64,000 bases of DNA from Aquimarina latercula DSM 2041 (GTDB taxonomy: Bacteria; Bacteroidota; Bacteroidia; Flavobacteriales; Flavobacteriaceae): the NCBI RefSeq assembly GCF_000430645.1, contig NZ_KE387185.1, positions 1,461,780 to 1,525,779 of the forward strand, given 5' to 3'. Shown piece after piece: positions 16,664-25,596 of the stretch. Numbering within the stretch: the first letter of the stretch is position 1; each line of letters starts with the position of its first letter. The notes beneath the pieces were generated by a model. That model saw only the letters and a list, made by a program, of their open reading frames with translations. It did not search any database and was not told the DNA's origin. A program made the position numbers and the translations under genes.

Positions 16664-17240
16664 TAGAATTACCTTTATAAACTAGTTTCCATCCTAAGGA
16701 ATTGGTAAGAATGTAAATCTTTTGTAGCTCACTAATTAAACGATTTTCTGCATTAGATTTTAGTGTAGAGGCTTCTATCTTTTTGTTAAGCTGTCTCGTA
16801 ACTTCTTTTTGTATGAGGTTATGATCTTCAGGACTGAATTGATTAAAAAAATCTTCTTCTAGATCGTGATATTTTATGTTGGGATTGATGTTAATCTCAG
16901 CTTCAGGGATACTGGTAATTGTAAGTGTCTTATTAGTTTGATCGATTTGGTGTTTGATCTTGCTTAAGTCATAGGAAACGGTAACACCAGCATTTACCAC
17001 AACAATAGCCTTTTTTTCAGCAGTTAAAATATCCAAGTAATATTTTTTGGCATCTTTATAGGTAATAACTTCGGAGAAATGCCCTTCGGTAACAACTAAT
17101 TTCCCAACATTTTTTATCTGGTCAAGTATAAGATCAGAAGACTCTAATTCAGTTTTTTGGGATGTAGCTTGATTGATAAAATAACTAATGCCAACTGCTA
17201 TGAATGCAGCAATTAAGGCACCAAGAAGAAAATTACGCAT
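16635..17240 (-). CDS. DUF4230 family membrane-anchored protein
   Basis: 201 residues with one N-terminal membrane anchor (about 4-22, FLLGALIAAFIAVGISYFI) and a periplasmic remainder. The pattern KNVGKLVVTEGHFSEVITYKD, VVVNAGVTVSYDLSKI and ISELQKIY identifies the DUF4230 family, a widespread bacterial family of unknown role with a stomatin-like alpha/beta part. It overlaps the end of the DUF2867 gene by 29 bases in the opposite direction. A terminator of the upstream DUF4136 gene lies 33 bases or so before its start, so it probably has its own promoter. Confidence 0.8.
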   Translation of the reverse strand: MRNFLLGALIAAFIAVGISYFINQATSQKTELESSDLILDQIKNVGKLVVTEGHFSEVITYKDAKKYYLDILTAEKKAIVVVNAGVTVSYDLSKIKHQIDQTNKTLTITSIPEAEININPNIKYHDLEEDFFNQFSPEDHNLIQKEVTRQLNKKIEASTLKSNAENRLISELQKIYILTNSLGWKLVYKGNSITDSEQLIL

Positions 17241-17273
17241 ATTTTTATAAGTCAGGTTTTTTATAAAAATACA

Positions 17274-17308
17274 TAAAAAAATAGCCTCTCCATGATAGAA
17301 AGGCTATT
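17274..17308 (-). terminator. terminator after the DUF4136 gene
   Basis: 8-bp stem (17280-17287 AATAGCCT with 17301-17308 AGGCTATT), 13-nt loop, followed in the minus direction by a run of seven T. It starts 24 bases past the DUF4136 stop codon and separates it from the DUF4230 gene. Confidence 0.75.
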
Positions 17309-17332
17309 ATGATATCAATAAGGATAAAATGA

Positions 17333-17863
17333 TTATTTAAATTCTGGAGGGTATTTCTCTAGTATTGCAGATACAATTTGATTCATTTTTTCCTGTTTTT
17401 TGTCTACTTTTTCGGTTAAGGCTGCTGTTCCCATTCCTTGCCAAATTAATTCATTTTTTGAAGCATCAATAAGATCTATATATAATGTTCCTTCTGTCGT
17501 TCTAGATACAGTATTAAAACCGCTGTTCCAAAACCAAGGATTCCAGCCCCAGCCGTAACCAAATCCAAAATTATTTTGATAAATATTTACGTTTTCCTTT
17601 GTTTTTGTAAAGATGCTAACCAATACATCCGGGTTTTCAGATTTTGTAAAACCTTTAGCGGTCATATCAGATTCAATAGCTCTTAAAATGCGTTTTTTGT
17701 CTAGGTCACTGATTTCAGCTTTATCTATACCTGGTTTAAAAAAGGCATAGCTTTTGTAACCATTAAAATTAGTTTGCTTATCATAATCAGATGCTACTCT
17801 AACAGTAGAGCAAGAACCAAGTGTAATGATAAGGATCAGTGATAAAAGAGAGAAAAATTTCAT
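17333..17863 (-). CDS. DUF4136 domain lipoprotein
   Basis: 176 residues. The signal peptide ends in the lipobox TLGSC (cysteine about residue 18), so it is a lipoprotein, probably in the periplasm or outer membrane. The mature part opens TVRVASDYDKQTNFNGYKSYAFF and continues with DVLVSIFTKTKE and LYIDLIDASKNELIWQGMG, which is the DUF4136 pattern. A glycine/tryptophan-rich loop (GFGYGWGWNPWFWN, about 105-118) is a typical insertion. The function of the family is unknown. It has its own terminator 24 bases downstream. Confidence 0.85.
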   Translation of the reverse strand: MKFFSLLSLILIITLGSCSTVRVASDYDKQTNFNGYKSYAFFKPGIDKAEISDLDKKRILRAIESDMTAKGFTKSENPDVLVSIFTKTKENVNIYQNNFGFGYGWGWNPWFWNSGFNTVSRTTEGTLYIDLIDASKNELIWQGMGTAALTEKVDKKQEKMNQIVSAILEKYPPEFK

Positions 17864-17937
17864 AATCCTGTGTATTAAATGTTCAACAATATTTTTTTAA
17901 AAATATGCACAACAATCGTACCATGAGTAAGATAGAG

Positions 17938-18114
17938 TTACTCTTTAGTGTACTTATTTGTTTTTTTGTCATAGCCATAGGGACAATGCCTACAACCGCT
18001 CTCGCAACAATAACCTCTTTTTAAATGGTATTGTTCCGTAAAACATCGGTACCCTTCTGGAGTAAGATAATAGTCTCCTTCTTCGGGTTTTAGTATTCTT
18101 TTTGGATTGCTCAT
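17938..18114 (-). CDS. DUF5522 family small cysteine-rich protein
   Basis: 58 residues from ATG 18112-18114; a longer frame from 18162 exists but would cross the promoter and the divergent gene. The second half has KRGYCCESGCRHCPYGY (about 35-51) with four cysteines in a CC-x3-C-x2-C pattern that could hold a metal or iron-sulfur cluster; this is the hallmark of DUF5522. Function is unknown. A -33/-7 promoter of the Bacteroidota type ends 5 bases before the ATG, so its mRNA is probably leaderless. Confidence 0.82.
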   Translation of the reverse strand: MSNPKRILKPEEGDYYLTPEGYRCFTEQYHLKRGYCCESGCRHCPYGYDKKTNKYTKE

Positions 18115-18119
18115 CGATA

Positions 18120-18149
18120 CAAAAATACTATCTTGCGCTAAGATGCCAA
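18120..18149 (-). promoter_or_regulatory. promoter of the DUF5522 gene
   Basis: On the minus strand TTG (18147-18149) is followed after 19 nt by TATTTTTG (18120-18127), a full match to TTG-N17-23-TAnnTTTG. Transcription would begin about at the ATG (18114). The -33 part lies inside the first codons of the divergent gene that starts at 18143. Confidence 0.6.
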
Positions 18150-18469
18150 TTGTAGTTAACAAATATTTGATAGGTCGTCATTTTGTGGGAATCGCACTTT
18201 GGCCTTTTATTGTGGTTAAAAATCACCATTTAAAGGAAGATGCAGTTTTTATAAATCATGAGAAGATTCATCTAAAACAGCAGTTGGAGTTGTTGGTATT
18301 ACCATTTTACTTCTTGTATCTAATAGAGTATATTGTCCGATTACTTCAGTATAAAAATTCTAGAGAAGCTTACCGTAATATTTCTTTTGAAAGAGAAGCG
18401 TATGAAATGGAAGCTGAGCTTTCTTATCTAAAAAACCGAAAACTCTGGAGTTTTACTAAATACTTATAA
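18143..18469 (+). CDS. small membrane-associated protein with HExxH motif
   Basis: 108 residues from ATG 18143; the frame opens further upstream but that would overlap the divergent DUF5522 gene. The visible hallmark is NHEKIHLKQQLELL with H39-E40-x2-H43, the zinc-metallopeptidase signature, followed directly by a hydrophobic helix (VLPFYFLYLIEYIVRLL, about 51-67) and then AYRNISFEREAYEME, a second glutamate-rich helix that could supply the third metal ligand. This resembles small conserved flavobacterial proteins with no assigned role. A membrane-bound protease or relic of an M48/M56-like fold is possible, but activity is not proven. It starts 29 bases from the divergent DUF5522 gene and ends 6 bases before the next gene. 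Confidence 0.7.
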   Translation: MPIVVNKYLIGRHFVGIALWPFIVVKNHHLKEDAVFINHEKIHLKQQLELLVLPFYFLYLIEYIVRLLQYKNSREAYRNISFEREAYEMEAELSYLKNRKLWSFTKYL

Positions 18470-18475
18470 TACCCT

Positions 18476-19417
18476 ATGAATTTTTTTTCTTCGGTAGTAA
18501 GAGAATCAAAAAATGAAGAAATAGTGCATCCTATTTTAAAACAAGCAGGAGTGTCTATTCACATAAAAAGAGAAGATCTTATTCATGATCATATTTCGGG
18601 AAATAAATTCAGAAAACTTAAATACAATCTTTTAGAGGCTAAAAAAAAGGGTTTTAATAGGATACTTACGTTTGGTGGAGCTTATAGTAACCATATTTCT
18701 GCTACTGCAGCTGCAGGTAAATTAGTGGGGTTAGATACAGTTGGGGTTATTAGAGGAGAAGAATTAGCAAAAAATTTATCACATACGCTATCGCAGAATG
18801 ATACCTTACGTTTAGCATCACATAATGGTATGCGACTAAAGTTTGTTAGCAGAAAAGATTACAAAGAAAAAACATCAGAACCATTTTTGGAAATGTTGAA
18901 AAAAGAATTTGGCTCTTTTTACTCTGTTCCAGAAGGAGGTACAAATGAGTTAGCAATAGAAGGGTGTAAAGAAATTTTAACTGGTAAGGATGAGATATTC
19001 GATTATGTATGTTGTGCGGTGGGAACCGGAGGAACTATCTCTGGGATTATCAATGCTAGCCTCGAGCATCAGAACATTATTGGATTTCCTGCGTTAAAAG
19101 GAGATTTCCTTTCTGATGAAATTAAAAAATACACTCATAAAACAAATTGGAGTTTAACAGAAGAGTATCATTTTGGGGGATATGGTAAAATAAATCTATC
19201 ATTAATTGAGTTTATTAATAGATTTTACAAAGAACAAAATATTGCTTTGGATCCAATCTATACAGGAAAGATGATGTATGGCCTTTTTGATAAAATACAG
19301 AAAGGGTTTTTTACAAAAAATACTCGTATTTTAGCCATTCATACTGGAGGGTTGCAAGGTATTTCGGGTATGAATAAGAAGCTAGGTAAAAAGAAGCTTC
19401 CGCTTATTAGAATTTGA
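18476..19417 (+). CDS. D-cysteine desulfhydrase / ACC deaminase family PLP enzyme
   Basis: 313 residues of the fold-type II PLP family. The PLP lysine is in KREDLIHDHISGNKFRKL (part: GNKFRKL, about residue 42); FGGAYSNHISATAAAG (about 63-78), VPEGGTNELAIEG (about 151-163) and the phosphate loop AVGTGGTISG (about 181-190) follow. Homologues either split D-cysteine to pyruvate, sulfide and ammonia or deaminate 1-aminocyclopropane-1-carboxylate; sequence by eye cannot tell which, and the family is often over-annotated as ACC deaminase. Cytoplasmic. It follows the HExxH gene by 6 bases and is followed after 1 base by the glucosaminidase gene, so the run 18143-21575 looks like one operon. Confidence 0.85.
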   Translation: MNFFSSVVRESKNEEIVHPILKQAGVSIHIKREDLIHDHISGNKFRKLKYNLLEAKKKGFNRILTFGGAYSNHISATAAAGKLVGLDTVGVIRGEELAKNLSHTLSQNDTLRLASHNGMRLKFVSRKDYKEKTSEPFLEMLKKEFGSFYSVPEGGTNELAIEGCKEILTGKDEIFDYVCCAVGTGGTISGIINASLEHQNIIGFPALKGDFLSDEIKKYTHKTNWSLTEEYHFGGYGKINLSLIEFINRFYKEQNIALDPIYTGKMMYGLFDKIQKGFFTKNTRILAIHTGGLQGISGMNKKLGKKKLPLIRI

Positions 19418-19418
19418 T

Positions 19419-20282
19419 ATGAACGTGAGGAGAATTATAACGTTGTTTTGTATAGCTACATTCATTGTTTCTTGTGGAGGTAGTAAAAAAGCAACTACTT
19501 CTAGAAGAACCAAAACTGCTTCTAGAAAAACTGAAGTAAAAAGAGAGGTAAAAGAGGTTAAAGAAGAGGTAGTTAAACCGAAAAAACCACTTACTACAGT
19601 TTCTTACAAAGAAAAAGTTCAGAATTATATATTTGAGTATGTAGGTATTGCCAAGCACGAGATGATTCAGTACGGTATTCCTGCAAGTATAACATTGGCT
19701 CAGGGAATTTTAGAATCAGGTGCTGGTTACGGAGATCTTACCAGTAAGGCAAAAAATCATTTTGGGATTAAATGCCATGATTGGACAGGTGATAGAGTGT
19801 ATCACGATGATGATCGATCCCAGGAGTGTTTTAGAAAATATGATGAAGCAAGTCACTCTTTCAGAGATCATTCTTTGTTTTTAAAGAATAGAAAACGCTA
19901 TGCAAAACTCTTCACCTACAAGCAAGATGATTATAAATCTTGGGCATATGGATTACGTGCTGCTGGTTATGCAACAGATAAGAAATATCCGGTTAAACTT
20001 ATAAGTATTATAGAGCGGTATGAATTGGATAAATACGATGCAGAGGTTTTAGGAAAATTGTATACTGTAACAGAGAAGAAGAAACCTAATGTTAGAACAA
20101 CTACTAAATCGAAAAATGGAGAATATGTCGTGCAAAAAGGAGATACATTATATTCCATATCGAGAAGGTACAATTTAAAAGTTACAGAGTTAAAAGCATA
20201 TAATAATTTAAAAGATAATGCAATCGCCATAGGGCAAGTGCTTAAAGTACAAGAACCTGATGATGATTCTGAAGAATTTTAA
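19419..20282 (+). CDS. LysM-containing N-acetylglucosaminidase (GH73) lipoprotein
   Basis: 287 residues. A lipoprotein signal ends in IVSCGG (cysteine about residue 18), followed by a basic, low-complexity linker rich in K, R, T and E (about 22-60). The glucosaminidase domain (about 65-200) has GIPASITLAQGILESGAG with the catalytic glutamate, then NHFGIKCHDW and GLRAAGYATDKKYP. A LysM peptidoglycan-binding domain closes the protein (about 234-280, YVVQKGDTLYSISRRYN). It cleaves N-acetylglucosaminyl bonds in peptidoglycan and probably acts in cell-wall remodelling from a membrane anchor. The start codon overlaps nothing; it is one base after the upstream stop and 6 bases before hemL. Confidence 0.92.
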   Translation: MNVRRIITLFCIATFIVSCGGSKKATTSRRTKTASRKTEVKREVKEVKEEVVKPKKPLTTVSYKEKVQNYIFEYVGIAKHEMIQYGIPASITLAQGILESGAGYGDLTSKAKNHFGIKCHDWTGDRVYHDDDRSQECFRKYDEASHSFRDHSLFLKNRKRYAKLFTYKQDDYKSWAYGLRAAGYATDKKYPVKLISIIERYELDKYDAEVLGKLYTVTEKKKPNVRTTTKSKNGEYVVQKGDTLYSISRRYNLKVTELKAYNNLKDNAIAIGQVLKVQEPDDDSEEF

Positions 20283-20288
20283 TTCAAT

Positions 20289-21575
20289 ATGATTTATAAA
20301 AGAAGTAGCGCTCTATTTAGAGAGGCTCAAAAAGTAATTCCGGGTGGAGTTAACTCTCCTGTTCGCGCATTTAAAGCAGTTGGGGGAGATCCAATTTTTG
20401 TAAAAGAAGCAAAAGGAGCTTATTTGTATGATGAAGATGGTAATCGATTAATAGATTATATCAATTCTTGGGGGCCAATGATTCTTGGTCACGCGCATCC
20501 GCCAGTTGTAGATGCTGTAGTCGAAAAAGCTAAGAAAGGAACCAGTTTTGGAATGCCAACAGAAATTGAAACTAAGATTGCTGAGTTGGCGGTATCGATG
20601 GTTCCTAATATAGATAAAATACGTTTTGTGAATTCAGGAACAGAAGCTTGTATGAGTGCTGTTCGATTAGCAAGAGGATTTACCAAAAAAGATAAAATAA
20701 TCAAATTTGCAGGTTGCTATCATGGCCATAGCGATTCTTTTTTGATTCAGGCAGGTAGCGGTGCAGTTACTTTTGGAAGTCCAAACAGTCCTGGAGTTAC
20801 TGAAGGTACAGCAAAAGATACATTGCTTGCTAGATATAATGATCTAGGTAATGTTGAAGAAATTATTAATTCTAATAAGAATGAAATAGCGTGCATCATT
20901 ATAGAACCGGTAGCTGGTAATATGGGATGTATTCCTCCAGTCAAAGGTTTTTTAGAGGGGTTAAGATCCCTTTGTGATGCTCATAATATTTTGTTGATTT
21001 TTGATGAGGTGATGACTGGGTTTAGATTAGCAAAAGGAGGAGTACAAGAATTGTATGGAATCAAAGCTGATATTGTAACTTTTGGTAAGGTAATTGGAGG
21101 AGGTCTTCCGGTAGGTGCTTTTGCTGCTAGAGAAGAAATAATGAATCACCTAGCACCTTTGGGACCAGTATATCAAGCAGGAACTTTAAGTGGTAATCCA
21201 TTGGCAATGGCTGCTGGATTGGCAATGCTAACTGAGTTGCATGAAAATCCAAATATTTTTGATAGTATCGCAAAAAAGACTGAGTATTTACATGAAGGTA
21301 TTGCTAAGGTATTAATAGAGAAAAATATAGTGCATACGATTAACAGAGTAGGCTCGATGATTTCTGTTCATTTTTCTGAGAATCCTGTAGTAGATTTTGA
21401 AAGTGCTGCAGAAGGTAATAATGATGCTTTCAAGAAATTCTTTCATGGAATGCTAAGCCAAGGTGTATATATCGCACCAAGTGCTTTCGAAACTTGGTTT
21501 ATCACAGAGGCATTAACTTATGAAGATTTAGATACTACTATAAAAGCAGTCTCCGTTACAGCAGGTAGTTTATAA
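20289..21575 (+). CDS. hemL: glutamate-1-semialdehyde 2,1-aminomutase
   Basis: 428 residues, usual length. Recognised by the opening ALFREAQKVIPGGVNSPVRAF, FVNSGTEACMSAVRLARG, the CYHGHSDSFL motif, IIEPVAGNMG, FDEVMTGFRLA and the PLP-binding lysine in TFGKVIGGGLPVGAF (about residue 265). It converts glutamate-1-semialdehyde to 5-aminolevulinate in the C5 route of heme synthesis. Cytoplasmic. It follows the LysM glucosaminidase by 6 bases and ends directly in a strong terminator, whose stem begins inside the last codon. A second hem gene is not in the window. Confidence 0.97.
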   Translation: MIYKRSSALFREAQKVIPGGVNSPVRAFKAVGGDPIFVKEAKGAYLYDEDGNRLIDYINSWGPMILGHAHPPVVDAVVEKAKKGTSFGMPTEIETKIAELAVSMVPNIDKIRFVNSGTEACMSAVRLARGFTKKDKIIKFAGCYHGHSDSFLIQAGSGAVTFGSPNSPGVTEGTAKDTLLARYNDLGNVEEIINSNKNEIACIIIEPVAGNMGCIPPVKGFLEGLRSLCDAHNILLIFDEVMTGFRLAKGGVQELYGIKADIVTFGKVIGGGLPVGAFAAREEIMNHLAPLGPVYQAGTLSGNPLAMAAGLAMLTELHENPNIFDSIAKKTEYLHEGIAKVLIEKNIVHTINRVGSMISVHFSENPVVDFESAAEGNNDAFKKFFHGMLSQGVYIAPSAFETWFITEALTYEDLDTTIKAVSVTAGSL

Positions 21576-21620
21576 AAACAAAAAGCCGATCTAATCTAGA
21601 TCGGCTTTTTGTTTTTATAA
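21570..21620. terminator. strong bidirectional terminator between hemL and the metalloprotease
   Basis: A perfect 23-bp inverted repeat (21570-21592 and 21598-21620) with a 5-nt loop. The core is AAAAAGCCGATCT/AGATCGGCTTTTT, so each strand has a G+C stem followed by T-runs. It overlaps the last codon and stop of hemL and lies 16 bases past the stop of the convergent gene. Confidence 0.92.
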
Positions 21621-21636
21621 ACGATGGATTAATCAT

Positions 21637-24126
21637 TTATTTTTTAGGTTCCAGTATTAGTGAGATTCTTTCTGTTGCATCCTGTAAATGATAACGTGTC
21701 ATTCTATCAGATGTTCTACCTATTGCACTATTAATATTTCTTTGTAAGTTTTTTAATTCTGCTCTAACAATAGGTCTGATGTCACTTTGTGAAACATCTA
21801 CATTAGTACGTCGTACAAAACGTCTAAAGTTAGCAGGAATTGGAGTTTGCTCTTTTGTCATCAAAAACTCCAATCTTTCTAAGTATGCACGTTGTAAATT
21901 ACGACGATATACATCAATTGATGCTCCCGTTCTTAACTCTTTCCAAATACCAGATCTCAATTCTGTCATCATATCTATTAACGAATATGCATTTCTTGCG
22001 TTTAGAGCTTCATTTTCAATTAACCGCGCCATTCTGCCTTGATCTAGTAAATTGTTTAATGTTCTAGTTTGAAATCCACGAACGCGCTCTACGCTACCTG
22101 CAGATTCTATTTTATTAAAAATGGTAGCATCTAATAACCAGTCTGGAGTAATAAATAACTGCTCTTGTAAGAACTTCATGGCACGTTTTTGATTTTCTTT
22201 AGTTACATGTGTATAAACAGCTCCTTCTTGATCATAGGTCTTGTAGTATTCGTATACACCACCAATATTAGAAGAAACATGTCCCATATATCTATTATAT
22301 TGACTTAATACTTGTCCATACATAGTCTGTAAGTCGCTATAATTTTTACCGTCTTCTGCAGTCCATTTGATTAAATTAGGAATAATTCTTTTTAAGTTGG
22401 CAATACCATAAGTACTAGCTTTTACCGCATCATCACCAAGATCTTCTGTTTGTGAACTAGGATCAATTACTCCAAATTGTTGTCTCCCAAAACGATATTT
22501 AGGATCATCTGCGTGTTTTAATATCCAACTATCCAAAGTTTTTTTCTCTTCTTCCGCAGTTGTATTAAGAATTGGTCGGTATCCCCATTTGATAGAATAT
22601 TTGTCATAGATTCCAATTTCTGGCATTAGCGCGACATCTCCATCACCTGGTTGCGCAATGTAATTAAAACGAGCGTAATCCATTATAGATGGTGCAGTTC
22701 CATATTTTTTAGTAAAAGCTGGGTCACGTAATGATTCCACTGGGTATGCAACACTACTTCCCATATTATGAGGCAATCCTAATGTATGACCTACCTCATG
22801 AGAAGATACGAATCGTATTAATCTACCCATAACTTCATCTTTAAAAGCTACGCCTTGTGCGTCTGGGTTGATTGCTGCAGTCTGTACAAAAAACCAGTTA
22901 CGTAATAGAGTCATTACGTTATGATACCAGTTGATGTCACTTTCTAAAATTTCTCCGGATCTTGGATCACTTACATGTGGTCCATTTGCATTAGGTATAG
23001 GAGATGCTAAATAACGCACTACAGAGTAACGCGCATCTTCTGGACTCCAATCTGGATCTTCTTCTTTTGTTGGAGGATCTTTAGCAATAATGGCTTCTTT
23101 AAAACCAGCTTCTTCAAAGGCTACTTGCCAATCTTCAATACCTTGTTTAATATATTTCACCCATTTTTTAGGAGTAGCACGATCTATATAATAGACAATT
23201 TGTTTTTTAGGAATAACCAATTCACCTTTTTTGAATTTTTCAATATCTTCATCCCGAACTTCTAATCTCCATCGATCTAAATAGCGTATCGTTTTACTTT
23301 CTTGTGCTTCAAGTCCATAATCCGTTTGTCCTCGTGCAAACCAGCCAACTCGTTGGTCAAATATTCTACGTTTCATAGGTGTTTCTGGAAGTAAAATCAT
23401 AGAATTACTCATTTCTAAAGAAATAGTTCCAGTACTTGCATTAGAAGGTGGTGCTCCGGCGTTGTATGTTTTTACGTGTCGCGTTTCTATATTAAGAGGA
23501 TAACTTCTTATCGAGTCGATATAGGAAAGGCTAGCATCTAATCGAGTGATCTTAAATCGCTTTCTTCTTGAAGCTGGAAAACCAATGGCTTTCACATCTT
23601 TTTTAAATAAGTCTGTAACATCAATTACTGTGGCATTATTTACAGAATCTTTATGAAAAGCTTTTATTGGAAATGAAAATAGAACAGGTTCAAAGTTAGA
23701 ATTTTCTACTGCTTCATGAATTGGTAAAGAATCTGCGGCATAAATCTGATGTGATACTACTCTTAGTAACACTTTTTTATTCTTTCTTTGCCATCTAAGT
23801 ACCTGGGTGTTTTGTTTTCCACCACCAAAACCAATACCTGTAGCGGTTTTGGCAATTCTGGTTACCATCAACATCTCTCTGTTAAATAGTGAGTCCGGGA
23901 TTTCATAAAAGTATTTGTCCTCTATGTTATGAACAGTGAAAAGTCCTGGGTCACTTTTAGCTTTTTTTGTAATAACCTCTTTATAAGGTTTAATAGCATT
24001 TTTGTCTTTGCTAGGTTTTTTAGCGGCTGCGGTAGCAGGCTTTTTATTTTTTTTGTTTTGTAATGAAGAGCAACTGGAAAACGTTACTGTAAATACCAAT
24101 AAGAGGTATAGTGTATTTTTGAGCAT
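21637..24126 (-). CDS. zinc-dependent metalloprotease lipoprotein (DUF5117/DUF5118/DUF4953 type)
   Basis: 829 residues. Lipoprotein signal with lipobox FSSCSS (cysteine about residue 19), then a lysine/alanine-rich linker. The order is DUF5118-like segment (about 60-110), DUF5117-like beta-rich region (about 110-320) and a metzincin-like catalytic part with H-E-V-G-H-T-L-G-L-P-H (HExxHxxGxxH, about residue 442-452) followed by a Met-turn-like SIMDYARFNY (about 482). A C-terminal helical region completes it. This large family is abundant in Bacteroidota and of unknown substrate; secretion and lipidation suggest it works in the periplasm or on the cell surface. Convergent with hemL, sharing the terminator. 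Confidence 0.88.
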   Translation of the reverse strand: MLKNTLYLLLVFTVTFSSCSSLQNKKNKKPATAAAKKPSKDKNAIKPYKEVITKKAKSDPGLFTVHNIEDKYFYEIPDSLFNREMLMVTRIAKTATGIGFGGGKQNTQVLRWQRKNKKVLLRVVSHQIYAADSLPIHEAVENSNFEPVLFSFPIKAFHKDSVNNATVIDVTDLFKKDVKAIGFPASRRKRFKITRLDASLSYIDSIRSYPLNIETRHVKTYNAGAPPSNASTGTISLEMSNSMILLPETPMKRRIFDQRVGWFARGQTDYGLEAQESKTIRYLDRWRLEVRDEDIEKFKKGELVIPKKQIVYYIDRATPKKWVKYIKQGIEDWQVAFEEAGFKEAIIAKDPPTKEEDPDWSPEDARYSVVRYLASPIPNANGPHVSDPRSGEILESDINWYHNVMTLLRNWFFVQTAAINPDAQGVAFKDEVMGRLIRFVSSHEVGHTLGLPHNMGSSVAYPVESLRDPAFTKKYGTAPSIMDYARFNYIAQPGDGDVALMPEIGIYDKYSIKWGYRPILNTTAEEEKKTLDSWILKHADDPKYRFGRQQFGVIDPSSQTEDLGDDAVKASTYGIANLKRIIPNLIKWTAEDGKNYSDLQTMYGQVLSQYNRYMGHVSSNIGGVYEYYKTYDQEGAVYTHVTKENQKRAMKFLQEQLFITPDWLLDATIFNKIESAGSVERVRGFQTRTLNNLLDQGRMARLIENEALNARNAYSLIDMMTELRSGIWKELRTGASIDVYRRNLQRAYLERLEFLMTKEQTPIPANFRRFVRRTNVDVSQSDIRPIVRAELKNLQRNINSAIGRTSDRMTRYHLQDATERISLILEPKK

Positions 24127-24291
24127 GAGTTAATTTTTATCGGCCGAAGATAAAGAAATAACTATGTCGTAGTAGTGAAAGGAAAGTTAAAGCCTAAAAT
24201 CAAGGCAATTAGTGTTCTGTAGATTGCCAATTTCTATTTCTTATAATTAGAATAATTGCACTACATTTAATCCTCAATTATAAAGTTGTTT

Positions 24292-25596
24292 ATGCAGTAC
24301 ACTTTGATTCATCGTTTACTAAGAATGTTTTTGTATCTATTTGTTTGCATCTATGTTGTTTGGGTCGGAGTAGTTGTAGAACCAGATACGATGAGTTACG
24401 TTGGTCTTTCTTTAATAACACCGCCAGGATATGGAACTTTCTTATTTGTTTTTAGAAAATTGTTTGGAGAAGCTCATTATTACTATGTTATAGTATTTAT
24501 TCAATTAATTTTAAGTTTTGTTTCTTGTTTGTATCTGGTTAAAACGATTAAAAAGGTTTTTGATTTAGATTATCGATTGATATTGTTGATCGAAGTGATG
24601 TTATTGGCTCCCGTGGTTATTCCGGAATATTTGACCGTAAATCGTATTGTTACGCAAGGATTAGCTTTTCCTTGTTTTTTGATGATTTCTTCATTTTTGA
24701 TACAATATCTTTTCTTGAAAAGTAAAAGAGTAATAATGATGTTATTGCTAAGTATTTTTGTTGGATTGTTAATACGAACTCAGTTTTTCTTTATACTTCC
24801 AGTACTATTTTTAATATTGGTATATAGAGGGTATGTGAGTAAAAAAATTAAGCAATATTTGATTCCAATAGTATTTGTGTTGTTGATGCCGCTACTGGTT
24901 TCTGTGACACAGAAAACCTTTAATTATATAGTTCATGATAAATATATAAATATTTCTAGTACAGGACTTCAGGTAATGATTATGCCGTTTTTTGTAGCTG
25001 ATCAAAGTGATTATAAAATTTATGAAAATCTTAAAATTCAGGAGTATTACAAGCATATGTATTCCTTAGCTTTTGAGCGTAAACTTTTGGATGATTTTTA
25101 TAAGCCCGTAAATGATAATGTATTTCATCATTTTGATTATAATTTTGTGAATATATCTTATGGCATATTTTCAATTGAAGGTAGAAAGTTTTTAATGCCA
25201 TCTAATCCAAATTCTCATGAAGCTTTGATCGAAAATGACAAGATGTTAATGAGTATGTGGCTACCGTTGTTGTTTGATAATTTTTGGAAATGTGTTGATC
25301 TCTTTTATAAAAATGTAGTGAATGCTTTTGGAGGATTTTACATGATATGGTTATCACTTTTATTATTGATAAGTTCACTTTATATTTGGATAAAACGAAA
25401 AGAAAAAATTGCTTTACTGGCTTTTGTATTCTTGTTACTGACATTTAGTAATGTGTTGTTAATTTGTATTGTGCAGCATAGTATTGGTCGATATTTAATA
25501 TATCACCAATGGATGTTACCAGTATTGTTTGTGTTGTTATTAGATTTGATTATCAAACCAAAAAAGCATATTCAAATCGAAGATGAGTCTTTTTGA
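24292..25596 (+). CDS. polytopic membrane protein of unknown function
   Basis: 434 residues from ATG 24292 (a TTG two codons upstream is also in frame). About ten to eleven hydrophobic segments are spread along the length, with a larger loop of about 100 residues at roughly 215-330 that has few hydrophobic stretches. An acidic residue pair in VEPDTMSYV after the first helix recalls GT-C type glycosyltransferases, but I see no other diagnostic motif. It might act in lipid-linked sugar or polymer transfer; this is weak. It ends with a 25-base overlap with the convergent gene at 25572. Confidence 0.6.
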   Translation: MQYTLIHRLLRMFLYLFVCIYVVWVGVVVEPDTMSYVGLSLITPPGYGTFLFVFRKLFGEAHYYYVIVFIQLILSFVSCLYLVKTIKKVFDLDYRLILLIEVMLLAPVVIPEYLTVNRIVTQGLAFPCFLMISSFLIQYLFLKSKRVIMMLLLSIFVGLLIRTQFFFILPVLFLILVYRGYVSKKIKQYLIPIVFVLLMPLLVSVTQKTFNYIVHDKYINISSTGLQVMIMPFFVADQSDYKIYENLKIQEYYKHMYSLAFERKLLDDFYKPVNDNVFHHFDYNFVNISYGIFSIEGRKFLMPSNPNSHEALIENDKMLMSMWLPLLFDNFWKCVDLFYKNVVNAFGGFYMIWLSLLLLISSLYIWIKRKEKIALLAFVFLLLTFSNVLLICIVQHSIGRYLIYHQWMLPVLFVLLLDLIIKPKKHIQIEDESF

